DNA from: Clostridiales bacterium
Lineage (GTDB): Bacteria; Bacillota; Clostridia; Oscillospirales; Oscillospiraceae
NCBI GenBank assembly: GCA_019423635.1
Contig: JAHZBA010000018.1
Span: 1-50,360, forward strand
DNA length: 50,360 nucleotides
Reading direction: 5' to 3'
Part shown: positions 25,338 to 34,364 of the stretch, piece after piece
How positions within the stretch are numbered: the stretch's first letter is position 1
Layout of the letters: each line of letters opens with the position of its first letter
The notes under the pieces: generated by a model
The model's input: the letters and a program-made list of their open reading frames with translations, nothing else
Databases searched by the model: none
What the model was told of the DNA's origin: nothing
Program-made: the position numbers and the translations under genes

Positions 25338-27407
25338 ATGAGCTATTCAGTACAAAACATCCGGAATGTCTGCCTGCTGGGCCACAGCGGCAGCGGCAAG
25401 ACTGCCCTGGCGGAGAGCCTGCTCTACATGACCGGCGCCATCGACCGCATGGGCCGGGCGGCGGACGGCAACACCGTCTGCGACTACGACCCCGAGGAGG
25501 TCAAGCGCCAGATCTCCCTGTCCACCGCCATCGCTCCCCTCGACTACAAGGGCTGCCGCATCAACCTGATGGACACCCCCGGTGCCTTTGACTTCGCCGG
25601 CGAGGTCATGGAGGCCCTGCGGGCCGCCGACGCCGCCATCATCGTCTGCTCTGCCAAGGACGGGCTGTCCGTGGGCCTGGAGAAGGCCTGGAAATACTGC
25701 GAAGAGCGGAACATGCCCCGCTTCATCTATATCTCCAAGACCGACGAGGAGAACAGCGACTACAACGCCACCTTCGAGGCCCTCCGGGAGCGCTTCGGCA
25801 AGAAGATCGCCCCCGTGGTGGTGCCCATCTGGGACGGCGACAAGCATGTCACCGGCATCATCGACGTGCTGAACAAGCGGGCCTATGAGATGCAGAATCT
25901 CAAGCGGGCGGAGATTGAGCTGCCCGCCGACAAGGCGGACGTGGTGGCGGAGTTCAACGACGCTCTGAAGGAGTCCGTGGCGGAGACCAGCGAGGAGTTC
26001 ATGGAGAAGTTCTTCGGCGGCGAGGACTTCACCTACGCCGAAATGATCCAGGGCCTGCGCCAGGGTGTGCGGGATCTGAGCCTGTTCCCGGTGCTGTGCG
26101 GCTCCGCCGTCAACTGCCTGGGCAGCCTCATGCTGATGGACGACATTGTGGACCTGCTGCCGAATCCCTCTGAGGGCAACTACCACAAGGCCACCAAGGC
26201 CGACGGCGAGAGCGAGGAGTTCGTGGTCTCCCCCGGCGGCGTGCCCACGGCCTTCGTATTCAAGACCATCTCCGACCAGTACGGCAAGTACTCCTTCGTG
26301 AAGGTTCTCTCCGGCTCCATCACGCCGGACATGCCCATGGTGAACGGCCGCACCGGCGACAAGGTAAAGCTGGGCCGTCTGTACACCATCCGGGGCAAGA
26401 AGACCACCGAAGTGAAGGAGCTGGTCTGCGGCGACATCGGCGCCATTGCCAAGATGGACATCAAGACCGGCGACACCCTGTGCGATGAGCGCAAGGTGGT
26501 GAGCCTCAAGCCCATTCCCTTTGCCGAGCCCTGCTACTCCGTGGCCATCGTCCCCAAGACCCGCGGCCAGGAGGACAAGATTGCCCAGGGCCTCAGCCGT
26601 CTGAACGAGGAGGACCCCTCCTTCTCCGTCACCAACAACGGCGAGACCCACCAGATGGTGCTCTCCGGCGCCGGCGACATGCAGGTGGACGTGCTGGTGA
26701 GCAAGCTGAAGAGCCGTTTCAACGTGGAGTCCGAGCTCCAGCCCACCCGGGTGCCCTACCGGGAGAAGATCCGCAAGACCGTTCAGAAGCAGGGCCGCCA
26801 CAAGAAACAGACCGGCGGCAGCGGCCAGTTCGGCGACGTGTGGATTCGCTTTGAGCCCAACCTGGAGGAAGAGGAGATGGTGTTTGCCGAGGAGGTCTTC
26901 GGCGGCTCCGTGCCCAAGAACTTCTTCCCGGCGGTGGAGAAGGGTCTCCGGGAGGCCTGCGTCCACGGCCCCCTGGCGGGCTATCCGGTGGTGAACTTGA
27001 AGGCCGTGCTGTACGATGGGTCCTACCATCCGGTGGACTCCTCGGAAATCGCCTTCAAGACCGCCGCGCAGCTGGCCTACAAGGCCGCCCTGCCGGAGGC
27101 GAACCCGGTGCTGCTGGAGCCCGTGGGTGAGCTGAAGGTGACGGTGCCTGACAGCTACATGGGCGATGTGATCGGTGATTTGAACAAGCGCCGGGGCCGG
27201 GTGATGGGCATGGACCCCACCGGCGACGGCGATCAGGTGATTACCGCGGAGGTTCCCATGGGTGAGATGGGAACGTATGCCATTGATCTCCGGGCCATGA
27301 CCCAGAGCCGGGGCAGCTTCACGTTCCACTTTGTGCGCTATGAGGACTGCCCGCCCGCCGCTCAGGAGAAGGCCATTGCCGAGGCCAAGGCCCTGGCGGA
27401 GCAATAA
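25338..27407 (+). CDS. Elongation factor G-like translational GTPase
   Basis: A 689-residue five-domain EF-G homologue, like the second, divergent EF-G of many Firmicutes. G1 is GHSGSGKT (15-22), G3 DTPG (79-82); the G4 position has SKTD (133-136) instead of NKxD. Domains II to V follow, including the domain IV loop region QTGGSGQFGDVWIRFEP and the domain V PVGELKVTVPDSYMGDVIGDL. Canonical fusA usually lies in the str operon with rpsL, rpsG and tuf, which are absent here, so this is probably the paralogue, of unsettled role. The ATG at 25338 is chosen over a GTG at 25326 that overlaps the ribosome binding site. Confidence 0.85.
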   Translation: MSYSVQNIRNVCLLGHSGSGKTALAESLLYMTGAIDRMGRAADGNTVCDYDPEEVKRQISLSTAIAPLDYKGCRINLMDTPGAFDFAGEVMEALRAADAAIIVCSAKDGLSVGLEKAWKYCEERNMPRFIYISKTDEENSDYNATFEALRERFGKKIAPVVVPIWDGDKHVTGIIDVLNKRAYEMQNLKRAEIELPADKADVVAEFNDALKESVAETSEEFMEKFFGGEDFTYAEMIQGLRQGVRDLSLFPVLCGSAVNCLGSLMLMDDIVDLLPNPSEGNYHKATKADGESEEFVVSPGGVPTAFVFKTISDQYGKYSFVKVLSGSITPDMPMVNGRTGDKVKLGRLYTIRGKKTTEVKELVCGDIGAIAKMDIKTGDTLCDERKVVSLKPIPFAEPCYSVAIVPKTRGQEDKIAQGLSRLNEEDPSFSVTNNGETHQMVLSGAGDMQVDVLVSKLKSRFNVESELQPTRVPYREKIRKTVQKQGRHKKQTGGSGQFGDVWIRFEPNLEEEEMVFAEEVFGGSVPKNFFPAVEKGLREACVHGPLAGYPVVNLKAVLYDGSYHPVDSSEIAFKTAAQLAYKAALPEANPVLLEPVGELKVTVPDSYMGDVIGDLNKRRGRVMGMDPTGDGDQVITAEVPMGEMGTYAIDLRAMTQSRGSFTFHFVRYEDCPPAAQEKAIAEAKALAEQ

Positions 27408-27412
27408 TTGGA

Positions 27413-27760
27413 GGGTCCAGGGGTGCCGCACCCCTGGCGGGGTGCAGGGGCAGAGCCCCTGCGAATCCCTCGTAAAACCCTCGCAAATGCGCCGCGAAGC
27501 GGCGGCTATAAGGTCTAGCAAAACAGAGCCCGCCGTCCCCAAAGGACGGCGGACTTGCTTTTTGCGGGAGGGTTCTTCCTGTTTCCCGGCCGGAGCAGGG
27601 GTTGCCTTCAAAGGCCTTTGCTTCCTCTGCCGGTCGAAGCAAGCCTCCCGCGAAAGGCGCTCCGCTGTTTCGCTCCTCTCATGGCTCCGCCGTAATACGG
27701 CGGAGTGTTTGCAGGGGCGCTGCCCCTGCACCCTGCAAGGGGGCGCCGCCCCCTTGACCC
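27413..27760. repeat. Composite palindromic element, family D copy 1
   Basis: Left end reads GGGTCCAGGGGTGCC and then two GC palindromes ending GCCCCTGC (27460); the right end (from 27713) is its imperfect reverse complement, ending GACCC. The ~250-base interior holds the EF-G terminator. The same ends bound 44564-44815, and a half copy is at 45861-45886. It fills most of the gap between the EF-G-like and SLH genes; no gene is seen in 27408-27843. Confidence 0.75.
27529..27565 (+). terminator. Terminator after the EF-G-like gene
   Basis: CCGCCGTCC/GGACGGCGG stem (27530-27552) followed by CTTGCTTTTTG. Confidence 0.7.
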
Positions 27761-27800
27761 CCGCAAGCCCTTTGAAAAGGGCTTGATCCGAAACTTTTCA

Positions 27801-27835
27801 AAAAAATTCCCGCTCCAGCGGAGCGGGAATTTTTT
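27801..27835. terminator. Bidirectional terminator beyond the SLH gene
   Basis: AAATTCCCGCTCC/GGAGCGGGAATTT with T-runs on both sides, nine bases past the end of the SLH gene on the minus strand. Confidence 0.85.
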
Positions 27836-27843
27836 AGCAGCGC

Positions 27844-28869
27844 TTACTTCTGGCTGGCGCGATACAGGAAGGTCGCGATCTGGCCCCGGGTGCAGGTGGC
27901 GTCGGGAGAGAACGTCGTGCCGTCGCCGGTGCCGGCCGTCACGCCGCTTTCCACGGCCCACGCCACCGCCTGCGCGTACTCCGCGTCCGCCGCCACGTCG
28001 GTAAAGGTCTTCTCCGTCTTCATCTCCGGACTGCCCGCCGCCTTCCACAGGAAGGTCACCGCCAGGGCCCGGGTGCAGGGCTCCCGCAGAAGGTTGCTGT
28101 CCTGCAGTCCAAGGTTCGCCTTCACCGCCCACTTGGTGGCGGCCAGCTCCTCGGTGCTGCTCTCCCCCGCGCCCTCGCTGCCGTTGGCGCGCCACAGGAA
28201 GATCAGAATGTGGGACACCATGCAGGTGTTGCCGGGACGGAAGGTGCCGTCGTTATACCCGGCGGCGATCTTCTGCTCCACCGCCCAGTCGATGGCGGCG
28301 GCAAAGGGAGAGGTGGCCGCCACATCGGAGAAAGCAGGCGCTGCGGGCTTCTCCTCGGGCGTCTCCTCAGGCTTCTCCTCAGGCGCCTCTGTGGGCTTTT
28401 CCTCGGGCTTCGCAGACTCTGTGGTCAGAGGTACGTACGTGGCGCCCTCGGCCACAACGACATCCTTCTCCCCCTGAGTGACCAGCTTGCCGGCCTTGTC
28501 CGCGGAGGAGTCGATCACCGTGAGCTTGTAGCCGGCCTGCACCTCAAAGACGGCCATATCCTTTCCGCCGGTCAGCGTGTGGCCGTTGAGATCGATGGTG
28601 ACGTCATGGGAAGCCACGGTCATGGTCTGGCCGTTGAACAGCCCGCCGTAATCGCTGGAGCCGAGGACGATCGTAGCGGTCACCTGAACATCCGTCTCCA
28701 GCTTCAGCGCCACGGGCTTGTCCTCCTCCTCGGACATGATCGCCTGCAGCACAGCCGTGTAGGTCTCGTCACCCACTGTGATCTTCTGTTCCGCCGCCGC
28801 GAAAGCGGGAACAGTCAGGCTCAGGCACATCACCAGAGCCAGCGCCAGGGAGAGCAGTTTTTTCTTCAT
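27844..28869 (-). CDS. Secreted SLH-domain surface protein
   Basis: A 341-residue exported protein. Residues 1-25 are a signal peptide with cleavage after AFA. The mature N-terminal half (residues 26-150) is beta-rich and includes VTIDLNGHTLTGG and a KLTVIDSSADKAG strand, reminiscent of pectate-lyase-type or carbohydrate-binding repeats. A Glu/Pro/Lys-rich linker (about 150-177) leads to SLH repeats (about 178-341: FSDVAATSPFAAAIDWAVEQ, ITAGYNDGTFRPGNT-like blocks, FTDVAADAEYAQAVAWAVES). SLH domains usually bind pyruvylated cell-wall polymers. A promoter lies ~300 bases upstream with a long leader. Confidence 0.85.
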   Translation of the reverse strand: MKKKLLSLALALVMCLSLTVPAFAAAEQKITVGDETYTAVLQAIMSEEEDKPVALKLETDVQVTATIVLGSSDYGGLFNGQTMTVASHDVTIDLNGHTLTGGKDMAVFEVQAGYKLTVIDSSADKAGKLVTQGEKDVVVAEGATYVPLTTESAKPEEKPTEAPEEKPEETPEEKPAAPAFSDVAATSPFAAAIDWAVEQKIAAGYNDGTFRPGNTCMVSHILIFLWRANGSEGAGESSTEELAATKWAVKANLGLQDSNLLREPCTRALAVTFLWKAAGSPEMKTEKTFTDVAADAEYAQAVAWAVESGVTAGTGDGTTFSPDATCTRGQIATFLYRASQK

Positions 28870-29171
28870 CTTGCGTACCTCTTTTCTGATTTTTTAAATC
28901 TCCCATGGATGGTCTCCCGTCAGGCAGACGCAGAAAAAGTCCCCCACCCGGCGGGTTCCCGGAGGAATCACAAAAACGGTGCCGCATTTTCTTCGCCCAG
29001 CGCCGCACCACCTCACAGGCGCGCAGACCCATTCCCCGTCCCCACAGGCGGGAAAACGGGCAGAGCGGTCTGCGGTGCCATGCGGAGGACCGTGCTGCGT
29101 GATCGTGTCACTCATACGGAATTGGATGCCGGGACAATCCGGCAGCCCGCCGCAACTGTGATTCCAGTTTT

Positions 29172-29200
29172 ATCTTATATGATCTGGTCAGAAATTGCAA
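29172..29200 (-). promoter_or_regulatory. Promoter of the SLH gene
   Basis: Minus-strand TTGCAA (29195-29200), 17 bases, TAAGAT (29172-29177), in an AT-rich patch. Confidence 0.6.
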
Positions 29201-29299
29201 GAATATTTCCGCCCTTTTTTTCATTTTTGAACAAACTATAAAAAATTGCCCCAAACCCGCAAAAAGTCGCATTTGCAACTAGCGATTTTCCGGACATCC

Positions 29300-29308
29300 T
29301 GATATACT
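29300..29308 (+). promoter_or_regulatory. Possible extended -10 for the rubrerythrin gene
   Basis: TGATATACT has the TGn extension before TATACT; no good -35 is seen. About 80 bases before the start codon. Confidence 0.4.
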
Positions 29309-29388
29309 GTCCATGACCCCGAGAGAGGGAACTGTTCAAACAATCGCACAAGTGATTTTTATTGATTTATCTGAAGGAGGAAACAAGT

Positions 29389-29934
29389 ATGAAGAAGTGG
29401 GTTTGTCAGGTCTGCGGTTATGTCTATGAGGGCGAGAATCCCCCCGAGAAGTGCCCCCAGTGCGGTGTCCCCGCCTCCAAGTTCTCTGAGCAGAAGAGCG
29501 GCGAGATGACCTGGGCTGCCGAGCATGTGGTGGGCGTCGCCAAGGGCGTGGACCAGGAGATCCTGGAGGGCCTGCGTGCCAACTTTGAGGGTGAGTGCTC
29601 CGAGGTCGGCATGTATCTGGCCATGGCCCGTGTGGCCCATCGTGAGGGCTATCCCGAGATCGGCCTGTACTGGGAGAAGGCCGCCTATGAGGAGGCCGAG
29701 CACGCCGCCAAGTTTGCCGAGCTCCTGGGCGAGGTGGTGACCGACTCCACCAAGAAGAACCTGGAGATGCGGGTTGAGGCCGAGAACGGCGCCACCGCCG
29801 GCAAGATGGCCATCGCCAAGAAGGCCAAGGAGCTGGGTCTGGACGCCATCCACGACACCGTCCATGAGATGGCCCGCGACGAGGCCCGCCACGGCAAGGC
29901 CTTCAAGGGTCTGCTGGAGCGGTATTTCGGCTGA
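29389..29934 (+). CDS. Reverse rubrerythrin
   Basis: A 181-residue protein with the domain order reversed relative to classical rubrerythrin: a rubredoxin-like Fe(Cys)4 site first (C6, C9, C22, C25), then a ferritin-like di-iron four-helix bundle (about 45-181) with the ExxH pairs in YEEAEHAAK and DEARHGKAF. Such proteins act in Clostridia as NADH-dependent hydrogen peroxide and oxygen reductases, with rubredoxin as electron donor. A GGAGG site precedes the ATG. Rubredoxin is encoded 68 bases downstream on the same strand, fitting a peroxide-detoxification operon. Confidence 0.93.
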   Translation: MKKWVCQVCGYVYEGENPPEKCPQCGVPASKFSEQKSGEMTWAAEHVVGVAKGVDQEILEGLRANFEGECSEVGMYLAMARVAHREGYPEIGLYWEKAAYEEAEHAAKFAELLGEVVTDSTKKNLEMRVEAENGATAGKMAIAKKAKELGLDAIHDTVHEMARDEARHGKAFKGLLERYFG

Positions 29935-30002
29935 GGATACTTTCGCCTTCCCGCCCCTTCCGGGCGGGAAGATTCCTTTCACAAATTTAGGAGGAACAGC
30001 AA

Positions 30003-30158
30003 ATGGATAAGTATGTCTGCCCCTGCGGTTATGTATACGACCCCGCCGTCGGCGATCCCGACAACGGCGTCGCCCCCGGCACTCCCTGGGAACAGGTTCC
30101 CGAGAGCTGGGTCTGCCCGGTCTGCGAGCTGGGCAAGGATGTGTTCGAGAAGGAATAA
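30003..30158 (+). CDS. Rubredoxin (CxC variant)
   Basis: A 51-residue electron carrier, MDKYVCPCGYVYDPAVGDPD... The typical rubredoxin features are present: YDPAVGDPDNGVAPGTPWE, the second knuckle WVCPVC (C38, C41) and a KDVFE end. The first knuckle is C6-P-C8-G, one residue shorter than the canonical CxxCG. The ATG has an AGGAGG site. It is followed by a strong terminator, so it ends the reverse-rubrerythrin operon and probably passes electrons to that enzyme. Confidence 0.92.
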   Translation: MDKYVCPCGYVYDPAVGDPDNGVAPGTPWEQVPESWVCPVCELGKDVFEKE

Positions 30159-30160
30159 GC

Positions 30161-30192
30161 AAAAAGAGAGGAACGAAAGTTCCTCTCTTTTT
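30161..30192. terminator. Terminator after rubredoxin
   Basis: Perfect 14-bp stem (AAAAAGAGAGGAAC and complement) with a GAAA tetraloop and T5; symmetrical and possibly bidirectional. Confidence 0.9.
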
Positions 30193-30300
30193 CATGGCAT
30201 CACCGGGGCGGGGAGGGCAGGATCCCGCCCCGTGATATGCAGCCAACTTTACTGTGATTTGTGTTCAACAGGATTCCGCGTTCAGATTTTGCGGTGCTTA

Positions 30301-31323
30301 TTAGGCCGTGTAGAATTCGCCTTCCATTTCTGAAGACATGGAGACTTCACCGTTCTCATAGGTGTATGGCATGAGCGCTTGAGAACCATCTTGGAAGTCA
30401 AGGACGAAGTAGGCGTTGGAGATGTAATAGGTACCCGTGTTGTTCAGCGTGGTGTTGAGCAGGGAGTTTTTTGTCTGGATATAGACTGTGTCGCCATCAA
30501 AGGTTAACTCGTGGGAGGTGGTGTAGACACGATCACCAGCGACTCCAGGGATGGACCAGCTAAAGGTACCTTGAATTTTTTCTTTAATCTCAGCGGCCAG
30601 GGCGTCATCTACCGGTTCCATGCGCACTTGGCGTTCTGCCTCCTCCGCGGCCTCTCGTTCAGCTTTCGCGTCTGCGGCGGCCTTGGTGTCCACCAGGTAT
30701 GTGAAATCCTCGCCCTCAATAGTGAAGACGGTCACGGTCTGTTTTTCAAAATCTTTCTCCAGTGTGTCGGGGACCTCGACACAGAACCGAATATACCGGG
30801 AGGTATCGCTGCTCAGCGGCTCAAAAGTGGGGCCGTATCCACTCCAGCTGGATTCATCAGAGGAATAGCCCTTTCCGGAACCTTCAAAGACATAGCCGTC
30901 ATCATAATCAACCTTGAAGGTAAAGTCAAAGGTCTCGTTGCTTTTGGAATCCCCGATGTACTCCACCATGCCGGAGTAGTACATCATCACCTTGCCCTCG
31001 TCTGCCAAATAGGGATTGTTGCTCTCGTCGATGCCCTCTCCGTCGGGCCGCAAATAGCCTTCGTTCATCCGGTTGCCCAAGGCTGCGGCAAAACCATCAA
31101 ACGTGGGGGTAAAGACGAACATACCCGAGGGGGAGGTCACAGAATCGCCAAAATTGTAAATCATGGATTCAGGTTCCTGCTGGGTATCTTGTGTTTCTTG
31201 TGTGTCTGGCGTGGTATTATCGCCGCCGGGTGTGTCGGTATCCCCTGTTCCACCTCCGCCGCCACAGGCCACCAGAGAGAGGGCCAGAGCCGCCGCCAGC
31301 ATAAGCGCGAGTATCTTTTTCAT
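30301..31323 (-). CDS. Secreted lipoprotein of unknown function
   Basis: A 340-residue lipoprotein: signal peptide with lipobox LVAC at residues 17-20, a Gly/Thr/Asp/Gln-rich spacer to about 50, then an extracellular region with YNFGDSVTSPSGMFVFTP, a short coiled-coil-like AKAEREAAEEAERQ patch near 240, and a C-terminal beta domain. No family is recognised. An AGGAGG site precedes the chosen start. The frame stays open upstream and encodes a zinc-ribbon-like peptide, KYCSKCGNELMDEAV, reachable from a TTG at 31461, so a longer zinc-ribbon/membrane/extracellular fusion is possible. In that peptide one ligand of the second CxxC is Tyr (YPKCGC). Base composition is more AT-rich than neighbours. 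Confidence 0.65.
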   Translation of the reverse strand: MKKILALMLAAALALSLVACGGGGGTGDTDTPGGDNTTPDTQETQDTQQEPESMIYNFGDSVTSPSGMFVFTPTFDGFAAALGNRMNEGYLRPDGEGIDESNNPYLADEGKVMMYYSGMVEYIGDSKSNETFDFTFKVDYDDGYVFEGSGKGYSSDESSWSGYGPTFEPLSSDTSRYIRFCVEVPDTLEKDFEKQTVTVFTIEGEDFTYLVDTKAAADAKAEREAAEEAERQVRMEPVDDALAAEIKEKIQGTFSWSIPGVAGDRVYTTSHELTFDGDTVYIQTKNSLLNTTLNNTGTYYISNAYFVLDFQDGSQALMPYTYENGEVSMSSEMEGEFYTA

Positions 31324-31643
31324 TTTGCTATTGCCTCCTGTTTGATTATTCAGCCTTTTCTTGCTTTTCCCGGTCTTACTATTTTCAACAGGACAACCGC
31401 ATTTCGGGTAAATCACCGCTTCATCCATCAATTCGTTGCCACATTTAGAACAGTATTTCAATTTGTTACAGCCTCCCATACGATGCAAATTTGAAAATTG
31501 ATCTGACAGCTCTTTACCACAGTTTCCTCCATATCCCTGCCCTCCCCTTTTATGTGCGACCCATGGAAAGCAAACGGCTCTGTTCTTGAAACATAGCACA
31601 TCCGAAAAATGAAAACAATATGCCGGCTGCATAGGTTCCATCG

Positions 31644-31678
31644 AAAAAAAGCGCGTGGAGGCTCCTCCACGCGCTTTT
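31644..31678 (-). terminator. asnS terminator
   Basis: 15-bp stem (AAAAGCGCGTGGAGG and complement) followed on the minus strand by T7, 19 bases beyond the asnS stop. Confidence 0.85.
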
Positions 31679-31696
31679 CATGCCATATAGGATTTT

Positions 31697-33091
<1,395 letters not shown>

Positions 33092-33320
33092 ACAATCACC
33101 TGATCTCTTGAAGATTGAAAGAAGTCGAGGACCCGCAGCCGGAGGCCGAGGGATCGGGGAGATTTCCGCCAAACAGGGGGCCGCGAATCATGGGAAGCGC
33201 GCGGCGCAGCTTGGCGGGAGATCCCGCTCAGACAACCCGGGAATACAGGCCCTGAAATCAAACGGCGGGACTCCGGACTACCCGGCAAACCGGACCCGGT
33301 CCCCACGATCATGCCATTCT
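33092..33320 (-). other. asnS leader region
   Basis: About 225 transcribed bases between the promoter and asnS, GC-rich with several potential stems (for example CTCCCGCC/GGCGGGAG). Synthetase genes of Firmicutes often carry T-box leaders, but I find neither the TGGNACCGCG-type T-box sequence nor an AGAG-type motif, so the leader type stays open. Confidence 0.35.
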
Positions 33321-33326
33321 TCCGTT

Positions 33327-33355
33327 ATTATAGCGCGTCCCGGCGGTCTTGACAA
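33327..33355 (-). promoter_or_regulatory. asnS promoter
   Basis: Minus-strand TTGTCA (33350-33355), 17 bases, TATAAT (33327-33332). Confidence 0.75.
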
Positions 33356-33442
33356 GGCTTTTCTGCGGCCAGGGTCCGGAGAGGGGTTCCCCGCGCTCCA
33401 GCCGCCGCCGGGCGGGATTTTCCCGGCGGCGGAAAAACACTC

Positions 33443-33471
33443 TTGATATTTTCCGAGAGATCCTGTATAAT
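33443..33471 (+). promoter_or_regulatory. tRNA-Leu promoter
   Basis: TTGATA (33443-33448), 17 bases, TATAAT (33466-33471); the tRNA starts 12 bases later. Confidence 0.85.
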
Positions 33472-33483
33472 GAAGAAAATTAT

Positions 33484-33570
33484 GCCGGTGTGATGGAATT
33501 GGTAGACGTGACGGACTCAAAATCCGTTGGTAGCGATACCGTGTGGGTTCGAGTCCCACCACCGGCACCA
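33484..33570 (+). tRNA. tRNA-Leu(CAA)
   Basis: 87 bases including an encoded CCA. The acceptor GCCGGTG pairs with CACCGGC; the anticodon loop CTCAAAA gives anticodon CAA, which reads UUG. A long variable arm (TTGGTAGCGATACC region) and the T-loop TTCGAGT are present, as in a class II tRNA. It is the left boundary of an AT-rich island, and tRNA-Leu genes are common integration sites. Confidence 0.95.
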
Positions 33571-33573
33571 TTG

Positions 33574-33619
33574 TAGACAAAACCTGCGTTTAACGATAGT
33601 TATACGTAGGTTTTGTCTA
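33574..33619. terminator. Hairpin just after tRNA-Leu
   Basis: 16-bp inverted repeat TAGACAAAACCTGCGT/ACGTAGGTTTTGTCTA with one G-T pair, four bases after the tRNA. It could end the tRNA transcript or mark an element end. Confidence 0.5.
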
Positions 33620-33755
33620 TACTTGGTGAAATTGTACCAAAGTCAAACCTTGAAATTGGCTACAATTACATATTATAGGTGTCAGCGAGCAGATTTGAGG
33701 AGATTGGATATCTCTCAAACCTGCTTTTATTTATGTTTTAGAAAGTGAGGTAACT

Positions 33756-34106
33756 ATGAAACTTCCGTATGGCTATGTTTTGGTTGGTGAGGAAATTGCC
33801 ATCCATGAGGAAAGGGCAGATGTTGTCCGCAGTATATTTGAATACTATCTTGCCGGAGCCAGCTTGGGAAAAATTGTTGATATGCTCTTTGTAAAGGGCA
33901 TTCCCTCCCCAACAGGGAACTCCAAATGGACCAGAGCAGCTGTGGATAAGCTCCTCGCCAATAAGAAATATGTTCCAATCGTTGGTATAAAGGTATATTT
34001 AGATGCTCAATTCGAAAAGAATCATCGGTGTAATGTAGATTATGACAAAGTTGATCATCCGAGAAAAGCGGTTAGATATCGATCTCCCTCTCTTGAAATG
34101 AAATGA
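33756..34106 (+). CDS. Serine recombinase-type fragment (recombinase domain only)
   Basis: A 116-residue protein matching the middle of large serine recombinases: PYGYVLVGEEIAIHEERADVV, then SIFEYYLAGASLGKIVDML, GIPSPTGNSKWTRAAVDKLLANKKYV. This is the recombinase (PF07508-type) domain that binds DNA. The N-terminal catalytic resolvase domain with its active serine and the C-terminal zinc-ribbon and coiled coil are missing, so it cannot recombine DNA by itself. It has a plausible start (GTGAGG site), so it may be a short cassette protein rather than a simple remnant. It lies 185 bases after tRNA-Leu. Confidence 0.7.
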   Translation: MKLPYGYVLVGEEIAIHEERADVVRSIFEYYLAGASLGKIVDMLFVKGIPSPTGNSKWTRAAVDKLLANKKYVPIVGIKVYLDAQFEKNHRCNVDYDKVDHPRKAVRYRSPSLEMK

Positions 34107-34160
34107 ACCTGTACAAATCCCGCTTTTTCTGCTATACTTGGAAAAGGGGAGATCGGGGTC

Positions 34161-34364
34161 ATGACAGAAGAAGAAATCAGTGAACTCTACGTACGTTTGG
34201 CTTTCCAATATGAGTCCGCAATCGATGCACTTCTTGCAAAAGGGTTAATAGATACAGACCTTGCTACTGCTACGAAAGAGAAATTCTATGATTCACTAAA
34301 TGAGGAAAAACTACAGACAGGTAAAAAATCAGGGACTATCATGAAACAGTTAGCCTATACATGA
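34161..34364 (+). CDS. Small recombinase-associated hypothetical protein
   Basis: A 67-residue protein, MTEEEISELYVRLAFQYESA..., acidic and helical, with IDALLAKGLIDTDLATATKEKFYDSL in the middle. Similar small proteins accompany serine-recombinase genes in Clostridial elements, to my recollection; function unknown. A GGGGAG-type site lies upstream. Its stop overlaps an ATG at 34361 of the following broken gene, and a 20-base imperfect tandem duplication (ATGAAACAGTTAGCC / ATGAGACAGTTGGCT) at 34341-34380 covers the junction. Confidence 0.55.
   Translation: MTEEEISELYVRLAFQYESAIDALLAKGLIDTDLATATKEKFYDSLNEEKLQTGKKSGTIMKQLAYT

Larger units (their letters stand above)
28870..29388. other. Divergent control region: long SLH leader and rubrerythrin promoter
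   Basis: On the minus strand the SLH gene has a promoter at 29172-29200 and thus a ~295-base GC-rich leader with strong stems, for instance an 8-bp CGCAGACC/GGUCUGCG pair enclosing smaller hairpins. On the plus strand an extended -10 at 29300 may serve rubrerythrin. A plus-strand stretch near 29100-29155 (CCGCAACTGTGA after a GGAATT...CCGGCAGCC run) recalls the 5' half of a cobalamin riboswitch, but the 3' half is not found. Confidence 0.4.

Noticed and set aside
29068..29160. Complete cobalamin riboswitch on the plus strand
   Set aside because: Only a 5'-half resemblance is present; the downstream conserved box is missing and the strand faces rubrerythrin, an unlikely target. Kept only as part of a low-interest finding.
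33092..33330. T-box riboswitch before asnS
   Set aside because: The conserved T-box sequence and the usual stem I elements could not be found by eye on the minus strand.
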